From NCBI GenBank assembly GCA_036830905.1, contig DAISNS010000007.1, forward strand, positions 1 through 36,540: 36,540 nt of DNA, given 5' to 3'. A program made the position numbers and the translations under genes. The DNA comes from Thermocaproicibacter sp002397355 (GTDB taxonomy: Bacteria; Bacillota; Clostridia; Oscillospirales; Acutalibacteraceae). The notes beneath the pieces are model-generated. The model had not been told where the DNA came from and did no database searches. It was given only the letters and a program-made list of their open reading frames with translations. Within the stretch, counting starts at the first letter, position 1, and every line of letters starts with the position of its first letter. Shown here in pieces: positions 15,644 through 22,527 of this stretch.

Positions 15644-16497
15644 TGCGAAGCGAATCGTCTTCGGACAAAAAATTCACGCCCCTCGTCGTCGTCGGCTGGC
15701 TGCTCTCGCTGCTCGTGCTGTTTCCCCTGTATATCATGGTCGTCAACTCTTTCAAGAGCAGGCAGGAGATCTTCACGAACCAGCTGAGCCTGCCCTCGTC
15801 GCTGAGCTTCGATTACTACGCGCAGGCCATCGCCCAGATGGGCTTCCTCACGGCGCTGGGCAACTCGCTGCTGATTACCGGCGTGAGCGTCGTGCTCATC
15901 GTCGTTTTCTCCTCCATGGCGGCATGGGTGCTGGAGCGCAGAAAGACCAAAACCTCCGGCTTTCTTTACTACATGTTCATCGCCACCATGCTGATCCCCT
16001 TTCAGGCCATCATGATCCCGCTGATCCAGTATATCAACAAATGGCAGATCCCTTCGCTGAACTTTGCGCTGCTGAACACGCGCTACGGCCTCATCTTCAT
16101 GAACATCGGCTTCGGCATGAGCATGGCCATCTTCCTCTTCCACGGCTTCATCAAGACCGTCCCGTACGAGATCGAGGAGGCGGCCACCATAGACGGCTGC
16201 AACAAGTTCCAGCTTTTCTGGCACATCGTTTTCCCCGTTCTGACTCCCACCACCGTGACCGTGGCGATCCTGAACGTTCTGTCGCTGTGGAACGACTACC
16301 TGCTCCCGTCCCTGACTCTGCGCGACCTGGAGCTGCGCACGATCCCGCTTTCCACCTTTTTCTTCTTCGGCCAGTTCAACATCGAGTGGAACCTGGCGCT
16401 GGCGGGGCTCGTGCTGACCATCATTCCCGTCATCCTGTTTTATCTGTTCACCCAGAAGTATATCATCAAGGGCATCGCGGCGGGTGCCATTAAATAG
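15643..16497 (+). CDS. ABC sugar transporter permease 2 (MalG/UgpE type)
   Basis: The second CUT1 channel subunit, 284 residues from ATG 15643 (GGGAGG 10 nt upstream; a GTG at 15640 is equally in frame). It has six membrane segments and the EAA loop EEAATIDGCNKFQLFWHIVFP. The end FYLFTQKYIIKGIAAGAIK is typical of MalG-type proteins. No ATP-binding gene follows; a shared MsmK/UgpC-type ATPase encoded elsewhere is likely. Confidence 0.93.
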   Translation: MRSESSSDKKFTPLVVVGWLLSLLVLFPLYIMVVNSFKSRQEIFTNQLSLPSSLSFDYYAQAIAQMGFLTALGNSLLITGVSVVLIVVFSSMAAWVLERRKTKTSGFLYYMFIATMLIPFQAIMIPLIQYINKWQIPSLNFALLNTRYGLIFMNIGFGMSMAIFLFHGFIKTVPYEIEEAATIDGCNKFQLFWHIVFPVLTPTTVTVAILNVLSLWNDYLLPSLTLRDLELRTIPLSTFFFFGQFNIEWNLALAGLVLTIIPVILFYLFTQKYIIKGIAAGAIK

Positions 16498-16521
16498 CGG
16501 CAACTTTTGCAGGGGGTCGAT

Positions 16522-18870
16522 TTGATTTTGAATGAAACAATTCGCAAGGATATTCCAGGCGGCGAATGGGAAATTGCCGAGACGCGGCCGCCCGTCCGGG
16601 ACACGGCGGTGCGGGAAACCCTGTTTTCCCAGGGGAACGGCTACCTCGGCCTGCGCGGCAACTTTGAGGAGCCGTACTCCGGAGCCGACGGCGGCTACGA
16701 CGGAACCTATATCAACGGATTTTACGAGAGCAACCCCATCCAATACGGCGAAAAGGCCTTCGGGTACGCGCAGAACAGCCAGTCGATGCTGAACCTGCCG
16801 AACGGCAGGCCGCTCCTCCTTTCGCTGGACGGCGACCTGTTCGACATGGGCGCGGGCCTTGTGGAGGACTACCGCAGGAGCCTTTCGATGAAAAGCGGCG
16901 TGCTGGAACGCTCGCTCACCTGGACCTCGCCGCACGGGAAAAAGGCGCGCATCCGCTTCCGCCGCCTCGTTTCCTTCGAGCACCGGCACGCGGCGGCCAT
17001 CCGCCTGGAGGTCACGCCCGTCAACTTCGACGGCACCGTGGAGATTCGCTCCGCCCTGGAGAGCGAGGCGCGCAACCGGAGCGGCGGCGACGACCCGCGC
17101 GTCGGCTCCAGCCTCGGGCGGAACCCGTGGAAGGCGGTTTCCTCCGCCGCGGAAAAGGGCTTCGCCTGCATGGAGCTGACAACCCGGAATTCCGGCCTGA
17201 CCGTGTGCTGCGGCATCGCCGACGACCCGGGCCCGGAGGACGGCTGCACGGCATCGGCCGGCACGGCGGACGGCCGCCTTTCCACCGCATACGCTTTCCG
17301 GGCAGCCGCGGGAAAAACGATCCGGTTCGACAAATTCCTGTGCTACATGGACTCGCGCGGCGGGGAAGACGACCTTCGCGGAAAGGTGCGGCGGGGACTG
17401 CTCGACCTGCGCCGGGAGGGCTTCGACGCTCTTCTGGCGCGGCAGGCCGATTTCCTCGGCGGGTTCTGGCGGGCGGCCGACGTCGCCGTGGCGGGGAACC
17501 CGGAGCTCCAGCAGGGGATCCGGTACAACATGTTCCAGCTCCTGCAGGCCGCCGGCACCGACGGCAGGAGCGACGTAAGCTCGAAAGGCCTTTCCGGGGA
17601 CGGCTACGAAGGCCATTATTTCTGGGACACCGAAACCTACGTGCTCCCGTTTTTCCTGTTCACGCGCCCCGAAATCAGCCGCAGCCTGCTGGAATACCGC
17701 TATAACATCCTGGACCGCGCGCGGGCGCGCGCAAGGGAACTCGGCCACCCGCAGGGGGCTTTGTTTCCCTGGCGCACCATCAACGGAGACGAGTGCTCGG
17801 CCTATTACCCGGCGGGAACGGCGCAGTACCATATCGACGCCGACATCGCCCACGCCGTGCGCCTTTACTGCGAGGTGACGGGCGACGACGCCTTCCGGCG
17901 TGACTTCGGGGCGGAGATCCTGTTTGAAACGGCCCGCCTTTGGGCCGACCTCGGCTACTACAACCCCCGCAAGGGAGGAAAATTCTGCATCAACTGCGTC
18001 ACGGGGCCGGACGAATACAACGTGCTGGTCAACAACAACTGCTACACCAACCTCATGGCGGCCGACAACCTGCGCTACGCGGCCGACACGGCCGTGTGGA
18101 TGCGGGCCGAATATCCGCAGGAGTTCCGGCTCCTGTGCGGCAGGATCGGCCTGAAAGCGGAGGAACCCGCATCCTGGCGGAAGGCCGCCGACAGCATGTA
18201 CATCCCCTACGACGAGCAGCTGGGCGTCCACCCGCAGGACGACGATTTTCTGGACCGGCAGCCGTGGGATTTCCGCCATGTGCCGAAGGAAAACTACCCG
18301 CTGCTGCTGCATTACCACCCGCTGGTCATCTACCGGCACGGCGTCTGCAAGCAGGCGGACCTGGTGCTGGCCCTTTACCTGCTGGGGAACCGGTTCAGCC
18401 CGGAGCAGAAAAAGCGGGATTACGACTACTACGAGCCCCTGACGACGCACGACTCCTCGCTTTCCACCTCCGTCTTCTGCATCATGGCGTGCGAGCTCGG
18501 CTACCGGGAAAAGGCCGTCGATTACTTTGAGCGCACGGCCCGCCTCGACCTGGACGACCACAACGGCAACACGGCGGACGGAGTGCACACCGCCAACATG
18601 GCCGGCACCTGGCTGGCCATCGTCGCCGGATTCGGCGGCATGCGGGTGCAGAACGGCGCCCTGCGCTTCGCGCCGTTCCTGCCGAAGGGCTGGAGCGGCT
18701 ACTCGTTCCGCATGGCGTTCCGCGGAGCCCGCCTTGAGGTCTCGGTGGACAAGGAAGGCGTGACCTACCGCCTGCTGAGCGGAAACCGCGTCTCCTTCCG
18801 GCACGGCTCCGAGGACGTCGTCCTGGCCGGAGAAAACGCCGAGCGGCGTTTCGCGCGGGCGGACTCCTGA
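16522..18870 (+). CDS. Glycoside hydrolase family 65 disaccharide phosphorylase
   Basis: Splits an alpha-glucosyl disaccharide with phosphate to beta-glucose-1-phosphate and a free sugar in the cytoplasm. TTG 16522 follows AGGGGGT; other TTG codons at 16507 and 16528 are in frame. The 782-residue length is normal. The N-terminal beta-sandwich (about 1-280) precedes an (alpha/alpha)6 barrel with FWDTE (367-371), then GPDEYNVLVNNNCYTN, in which Glu498 is the general acid. KQADLVLALYLL and DGVHTANMAGTW are further family motifs. Maltose, kojibiose, nigerose or trehalose specificity cannot be decided by eye. The distant pgmB supplies the next step. Confidence 0.9.
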   Translation: MILNETIRKDIPGGEWEIAETRPPVRDTAVRETLFSQGNGYLGLRGNFEEPYSGADGGYDGTYINGFYESNPIQYGEKAFGYAQNSQSMLNLPNGRPLLLSLDGDLFDMGAGLVEDYRRSLSMKSGVLERSLTWTSPHGKKARIRFRRLVSFEHRHAAAIRLEVTPVNFDGTVEIRSALESEARNRSGGDDPRVGSSLGRNPWKAVSSAAEKGFACMELTTRNSGLTVCCGIADDPGPEDGCTASAGTADGRLSTAYAFRAAAGKTIRFDKFLCYMDSRGGEDDLRGKVRRGLLDLRREGFDALLARQADFLGGFWRAADVAVAGNPELQQGIRYNMFQLLQAAGTDGRSDVSSKGLSGDGYEGHYFWDTETYVLPFFLFTRPEISRSLLEYRYNILDRARARARELGHPQGALFPWRTINGDECSAYYPAGTAQYHIDADIAHAVRLYCEVTGDDAFRRDFGAEILFETARLWADLGYYNPRKGGKFCINCVTGPDEYNVLVNNNCYTNLMAADNLRYAADTAVWMRAEYPQEFRLLCGRIGLKAEEPASWRKAADSMYIPYDEQLGVHPQDDDFLDRQPWDFRHVPKENYPLLLHYHPLVIYRHGVCKQADLVLALYLLGNRFSPEQKKRDYDYYEPLTTHDSSLSTSVFCIMACELGYREKAVDYFERTARLDLDDHNGNTADGVHTANMAGTWLAIVAGFGGMRVQNGALRFAPFLPKGWSGYSFRMAFRGARLEVSVDKEGVTYRLLSGNRVSFRHGSEDVVLAGENAERRFARADS

Positions 18871-18889
18871 AGCCGGCCCGCGCCGATCC

Positions 18890-18988
18890 GAACAAAAAAA
18901 GCTCGAGCTTCTCTGCGGCTGGTTCGGCATATCGGTCGTCGACGAGCTTGTCAAGCTGCGCCAGAACGCGCTGAAAAACAGCAAATAA
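18890..18988 (+). pseudogene. Orphan C-terminal gene fragment
   Basis: Directly after the GH65 gene, in another frame, the sequence reads as about 32 residues of coding-like protein, QKKLELLCGWFGISVVDEL then VKLRQNALKNSK, ending in TAA at 18986-18988. The frame is open back to 18779 but has no ATG, GTG or TTG, and the part before 18890 is the tail of GH65 read out of frame. The composition (Leu, Lys, Val, Asn; a clean helix-rich end) is unlike shadow translations nearby. I read it as the remnant of a gene whose front was lost, possibly when the GH65 operon arrived. I do not recognise the parent family. Confidence 0.45.
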
Positions 18989-18999
18989 AAAACACTTCC

Positions 19000-19041
19000 C
19001 CGGGCGGACCCGTTTTCCGGATCCGCCCGGCTTTTCTTTTA
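19000..19041 (+). terminator. Terminator of the disaccharide operon
   Basis: CCGGGCGGA (19000-19008) and TCCGCCCGG (19022-19030) pair perfectly, followed by CTTTTCTTTT. It sits after the gene fragment rather than directly after GH65, so it may originally have belonged to the lost gene. Confidence 0.9.
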
Positions 19042-19071
19042 TTTATGCGCGGCTGCCGTGAAAATTAACGA

Positions 19072-19100
19072 TTGCGGCGCGGAACCGTCTATGTTATAAT
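19072..19100 (+). promoter_or_regulatory. Promoter of the membrane protein-ilvD operon
   Basis: TTGCGG (19072-19077) and TATAAT (19095-19100), 17-bp spacer. Predicted start near 19107 gives a leader of about 115 nt. Confidence 0.75.
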
Positions 19101-19163
19101 GCTATATTAATCAGTAGAAGAGGCCCCCGGGAAGCGCCTGCCGCGCCGCCGGGAAACCGCCGC

Positions 19164-19217
19164 ATGAAAAAGCGGGAAAGCGCCGAAGGGTTCCGGCGGA
19201 AAACGAAGGAGGAATAG
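19164..19217 (+). CDS. Possible 17-codon upstream ORF
   Basis: ATG 19164 opens a 17-residue frame rich in Lys, Arg and Glu that stops at TAG 19215-19217, four bases before the next start. Its last codons contain the AAGGAGGA site of the next gene, so ribosomes on it would cover or open that site. GGGAAA is a weak site upstream. It has no run of Leu, Ile or Val codons, so it is not a classical attenuation leader peptide for ilvD. Confidence 0.25.
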   Translation: MKKRESAEGFRRKTKEE

Positions 19218-19221
19218 TTCC

Positions 19222-20022
19222 ATGGCGCGCGAAAGATATCTCATAAACGCCGGCGAGGACACCATACACGACCCGAACGCCGAAAAGAAGGCGCTGCAGA
19301 AAGAGAACACGCCGAAGGGAAAGTGGCAGAACTTCTGGTTTTACCACAAGTGGCACGTCGTGATCGCCGTCTTCGTTCTGCTCATCGCGGCCTACTCCAT
19401 CGTATCGGCCGTCAACACCGTCAAGCCGGACTACGAAGTGGGCATGCTCGTGGCGAAGATGTACCCGGACTCCGTCACCGAGGCGCTCGGGAACGAAATG
19501 GAAAAATACGGGAAAGACCGGAACGGCGACGGAAAGATCACGGTCCAGGTGGACCAGTACTATATTCCGCTGGACGGCGGCGGCTCCGCTTCCGGCCCGG
19601 CGTCCTCCTCCGCGGGCGGGATCGCCTCCGGGGTGGATCCCCAGATCGTGATCGCCAACCAGACCAAATTCATCGGCGACATCAACACGGGCTCCTGCAT
19701 CCTCTTTCTCACGGACGACGCGTCGTTTCTCTCGCAGGAAAAATCAGGCAACCATATCTTCGCCTATCTGGACGGAAAAACGCCGCAGGAGAGCGCAACG
19801 GACTACGAAAAGATGCGCCTTCCCCTTTTAAAGACAAAGCTCAGGGACGTCACGCTTCCCGTTTCCACGATCACCGGCAGCACGACGGTGCGCGCGGCGG
19901 ATCTGCTGGGCGACACCAGCTTCTCGCTGCGCACCTATTACGGAACCTCGATCGAGGACAAGGAAAAGGACTACTACGAAGCTTCGAAGGAACTGCTCGA
20001 GAAGCTGAAGGACGCATCCTAA
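19222..20022 (+). CDS. Single-pass membrane protein of unknown function
   Basis: A 266-residue protein I cannot assign. Residues 1-43 are charged and cytoplasmic, ending in PKGKWQNFWFYHKWH, an aromatic/basic patch at the membrane edge; 44-65 form one membrane helix; 70-266 are outside the cell. The outer part holds DRNGDGKI (about residues 97-104), an EF-hand/dockerin-like DxNxDG calcium loop, and a Ser/Ala/Gly stretch (about 118-135). ATG 19222 follows AAGGAGGA. It is 16 bp from ilvD and shares its promoter, yet nothing in it suggests amino-acid synthesis. Similar TPKGKWxNFW proteins seem to occur in Clostridia, as far as I recall. Confidence 0.85.
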   Translation: MARERYLINAGEDTIHDPNAEKKALQKENTPKGKWQNFWFYHKWHVVIAVFVLLIAAYSIVSAVNTVKPDYEVGMLVAKMYPDSVTEALGNEMEKYGKDRNGDGKITVQVDQYYIPLDGGGSASGPASSSAGGIASGVDPQIVIANQTKFIGDINTGSCILFLTDDASFLSQEKSGNHIFAYLDGKTPQESATDYEKMRLPLLKTKLRDVTLPVSTITGSTTVRAADLLGDTSFSLRTYYGTSIEDKEKDYYEASKELLEKLKDAS

Positions 20023-20038
20023 AAGGAGGAAAAACGAT

Positions 20039-21694
20039 ATGAGAAGCGATCAGATCAAGCGGGGACCGAACCGCGCGCCGCAGCGCGCGCTTTTGCGGGC
20101 GCTGGGCCTGACGGACGAGGAGATCGGCCGCCCGTTCGTGGCGGTCGTGTGCTCGGCCAGCGACTACATACCGGGCCACAAGCACCTGCGCGAGATCAGC
20201 GAGGCCGTGAAGGCCGGAATCCTCGCGGCGGGCGGCGTCCCGTTCGAATTCCAGACCATCGGCGTCTGCGACGGCATCGCCATGAACCACAAGGGCATGA
20301 AATACTCGCTGTGCTCCCGCGAGCTGATCGCGGACTCGATCGAGGTGATGCTGACGGCGCACCCGCTGGACGCGGCCGTGTTCATCCCGAACTGCGACAA
20401 GATCGTGCCCGGGATGCTGATGGCGGCGTGCCGCATGAACCTGCCGAGCATCTTCGTGAGCGGCGGCCCGATGCTGCCGGGCGAGTTCCGCGGCGAGCGG
20501 ATCGGCTTTTCCGAGATGAGCGAGGCCGTGGGCAGCCACGCCGCGGGGAAGATGTCCGACGAGGACCTGCTTGAAATGGAAACGGCAGCGTGCCCGGGCT
20601 GCGGAAGCTGCTCCGGCATGTATACGGCGAACTCCATGAACTGCCTGACGGAGGCCATCGGCCTGGCGCTGCCCGGCAACGGGACCATCCCGGCCGTTTA
20701 CGCCGCGCGCATCCGGCTTGCGAAGCGCGCCGGCGCGCAGGTGATGGAGCTCCTGCGCCGGGACCGGAAGCCTTCCGACATCCTCACGAAAAAGGCGTTC
20801 CGCAACGCGCTGCGCAGCGAAATGGCCCTGGGCTGCTCCACGAACACGGTGCTGCACCTGACGGCCATCGCCCACGAGATGGGCGTGCCGCTCACGATCG
20901 ACGACGTCGACGAGGTCAGCCGGACCACGCCGCAGATCTGCAAGCTGAACCCGGCGGGAAAGATCTTCATCACCGACCTGGGCAAGGCGGGCGGCATCCC
21001 CGCCGTGATGAAGGAGCTGGACCGCAAGGGGCTGATCTTCCGCGACGCGCTCACGGTGGACGGAACGGTGGGCGGGCGGCTCGACCGCGCCCCCGCGCCG
21101 GACGGCACCGTCATCCGCACCGTGGAGAACGCCTACCGCCCGGACGGCGGCATCGCGGTGCTGAAAGGCAACCTCGCGCCGGAGGGCTCCGTGGTGAAGC
21201 AGGGAGCCGTCGCGCCCGAGATGATGCGCCACGTCGGCCCCGCGCGCTGCTTCGACAGCGAGGAGGACGCCGTCGCGGCGATCCAGGGCGGGCGGATCGC
21301 GCCCGGCGACGTCGTCGTGATCCGCTACGAGGGGCCGAAGGGCGGCCCCGGCATGCGCGAGATGCTCGCGCCGACCTCGTCCCTCGCGGGCATGGGGCTG
21401 GGAGACAGCGTGGCGCTCATCACGGACGGCCGCTTTTCGGGCGCGACGCGCGGCGCGGCCATCGGCCACGTGTCGCCGGAGGCCGCCGCCGGCGGGCTGA
21501 TCGCGCTGGTCCGCGACGGGGACAGGATCGACGTGGACATCGCCGGCCGCAGGCTGGAGCTGCTGGCGGACGAAGCCGAGATCGCCAGGCGCCGCGCCGC
21601 CTGGAAAGCGCCGCAAAAAGAGCTTTCCGGCTACCTGAAGCGCTACGCGAAGCTCGTCACCTCCGGCTCGAAGGGAGCCGTTTTCGCCGACTAG
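20039..21694 (+). CDS. ilvD: Dihydroxy-acid dehydratase IlvD
   Basis: Removes water from dihydroxy-isovalerate and dihydroxy-methylvalerate, the third common step to valine, leucine and isoleucine. 551 residues from ATG 20039, with AAAGGAGGA 8 nt upstream. Cluster-binding cysteines are Cys119 (NCDKIVPGM) and the CPGCGSCSG group (Cys185, 188, 191). At the N-terminal position the motif is YIPGH, as in the O2-sensitive E. coli enzyme, not the PCN of stable [2Fe-2S] enzymes, which fits an anaerobe. The C-terminal DGRFSGATRGAAIGHVSPEAA is typical. No other ilv gene is adjacent. Confidence 0.97.
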   Translation: MRSDQIKRGPNRAPQRALLRALGLTDEEIGRPFVAVVCSASDYIPGHKHLREISEAVKAGILAAGGVPFEFQTIGVCDGIAMNHKGMKYSLCSRELIADSIEVMLTAHPLDAAVFIPNCDKIVPGMLMAACRMNLPSIFVSGGPMLPGEFRGERIGFSEMSEAVGSHAAGKMSDEDLLEMETAACPGCGSCSGMYTANSMNCLTEAIGLALPGNGTIPAVYAARIRLAKRAGAQVMELLRRDRKPSDILTKKAFRNALRSEMALGCSTNTVLHLTAIAHEMGVPLTIDDVDEVSRTTPQICKLNPAGKIFITDLGKAGGIPAVMKELDRKGLIFRDALTVDGTVGGRLDRAPAPDGTVIRTVENAYRPDGGIAVLKGNLAPEGSVVKQGAVAPEMMRHVGPARCFDSEEDAVAAIQGGRIAPGDVVVIRYEGPKGGPGMREMLAPTSSLAGMGLGDSVALITDGRFSGATRGAAIGHVSPEAAAGGLIALVRDGDRIDVDIAGRRLELLADEAEIARRRAAWKAPQKELSGYLKRYAKLVTSGSKGAVFAD

Positions 21695-21724
21695 CCTCCC
21701 GTGGCTGCGCCCCGCGGGAAGTCA

Positions 21725-21753
21725 GGGGGGAATCCCGTCACGGGGTTCCCCCC
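21725..21753. terminator. Hairpin between convergent ilvD and CRP-type genes
   Basis: GGGGGGAATCCCG and CGGGGTTCCCCCC form a 13-bp stem with one G-T pair and a 3-nt loop. It includes the stop codon region of the CRP-type gene. Neither strand has a proper T tract, so termination may be weak; its position suits a shared bidirectional terminator. Confidence 0.55.
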
Positions 21754-22385
21754 TTCGCGGCCGCGTCGTCCGCCGGAAGAAGCCGGCGCAGCGCCGCGGC
21801 ATCCGCGACGAGCACCTCGCGGTACCGCGTGCGCACCCACCCCCGGCGGGAAAAATCGCCGAGGATGCGGCTGACGGTCACGCGGGAAACGCCCGCAAGC
21901 GACGCGAGGTCCTCGTGCGTGGCGCCGACGCGGCCGCCTTCCCCCGCAAGGCTCAGCAGCAGGCGGGCAACGCGCTCGTCGGCCTGCTCAAAGGCGACGG
22001 TGTCGAGCTGGGCCGAAAGCATGCGGATGGTCTGCGACAGGTACGAAAGCAGGTCAAAGGCGAGCTGCGGCTCCCCGCGGATGCACGCCGTGAGGCTGCG
22101 GCGCGTGACGGGCACGACCTCGGAGCGCCGAAGCGCCTTCGCCGAGGAAACGCGAGGCAGCCCGTCGAAAAACGCCGCCTCCCCGAAAACGCGCCCCGGC
22201 TTGAGGATGGAAAGCGTCTTTTCCGAACCGTTTTCCGAGCTCAAAAAGATCCGCACGCCGCCGTTTCTCAGGTAGTAGAATTCGTCGGCGCGGTTTCCCT
22301 GCCAATAGATCATCTCCCCCTTTTCATAGATTTTCGGCGGCGCCGACCGCGCCAGCGCGTCCCACCCGTTTCGCTCCGCCTTCAT
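21738..22385 (-). CDS. CRP/FNR-family transcriptional regulator
   Basis: A 215-residue regulator: cyclic-nucleotide-binding-like barrel (about 15-125, KIYEKGEMIYWQGNRADEFYYL... GRVFGEAAFF), dimer helix (about 125-150) and winged helix (THEDLASLAGVSRVTVSRIL). ATG 22385 follows GAGAGGAGG by 8 nt. Only one cysteine is seen, so it is not an Fe-S FNR. In Clostridia such proteins sense small molecules, heme or redox; the effector is not evident. Its gene diverges from leuC with a perfect palindrome in between, so the leuCD genes and its own promoter are the likely targets. Confidence 0.93.
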   Translation of the reverse strand: MKAERNGWDALARSAPPKIYEKGEMIYWQGNRADEFYYLRNGGVRIFLSSENGSEKTLSILKPGRVFGEAAFFDGLPRVSSAKALRRSEVVPVTRRSLTACIRGEPQLAFDLLSYLSQTIRMLSAQLDTVAFEQADERVARLLLSLAGEGGRVGATHEDLASLAGVSRVTVSRILGDFSRRGWVRTRYREVLVADAAALRRLLPADDAAAKGGTP

Positions 22386-22413
22386 ACGGGCCGCCTCCTC
22401 TCTTGTTTTTTTA

Positions 22414-22443
22414 ATTGTATCACGCGATACATTCTTTTCGCAA
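22414..22443 (-). promoter_or_regulatory. Promoter of the CRP-type gene
   Basis: On the minus strand TTGCGA (22438-22443) and TACAAT (22414-22419) are 18 bp apart. The palindrome at 22416-22431 covers the -10 and part of the spacer, so a bound regulator should block this promoter. Confidence 0.55.
22416..22431. promoter_or_regulatory. CRP/FNR-type operator
   Basis: TGTATC-ACGC-GATACA is a perfect 16-bp interrupted palindrome. Read as TGTAT-N6-ATACA it has the same 5-6-5 geometry as the E. coli CRP site TGTGA-N6-TCACA. It lies between the divergent CRP-family gene and leuC and is centred at -41.5 of the predicted leuC start. Confidence 0.75.
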
Positions 22444-22452
22444 GCGGCGTGC

Positions 22453-22458
22453 CATAAT
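22453..22458 (+). promoter_or_regulatory. -10 of leuCD, class II activated type
   Basis: CATAAT at 22453-22458 predicts a start near 22465. No acceptable -35 exists at 16-18 bp, and the operator centre is 41.5 bp upstream, the exact position of class II CRP/FNR activation. Confidence 0.5.
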
Positions 22459-22469
22459 AACGGCAGGGG

Positions 22470-22507
22470 AAAAAGGCCGGGGATTCGGGGGCCTTTTTCA
22501 GAAGGCC
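22470..22507 (+). other. leuC leader: terminator-like hairpin with competing downstream hairpin
   Basis: AAAAAGGCC (22470-22478) and GGCCTTTTT (22490-22498) form a 9-bp stem with an 11-nt loop, starting about 5 nt after the predicted start of transcription. GGCCTT (22490-22495) can instead pair with AAGGCC (22502-22507) around a 6-nt loop. The second form ends just before the AGAAGGAG site of leuC. The leader (about 63 nt) is too short for a T-box. Confidence 0.5.
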
Positions 22508-22527
22508 GGAGAAAGAAGGAGAACCCT

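Noticed and set aside
15514..18984. 1156-residue minus-strand ORF opposite the permease and GH65 genes
   Set aside because: Spans several real plus-strand genes with intact motifs; composition is that of an antisense GC shadow.
19101..19221. Leader-peptide attenuation or T-box for ilvD
   Set aside because: The short leader ORF lacks Leu/Ile/Val codons, there is no T-box bulge motif, and a membrane-protein gene intervenes.
22465..22527. T-box riboswitch for leuCD
   Set aside because: The leader is only about 63 nt, far too short for a T-box, and lacks its conserved core.
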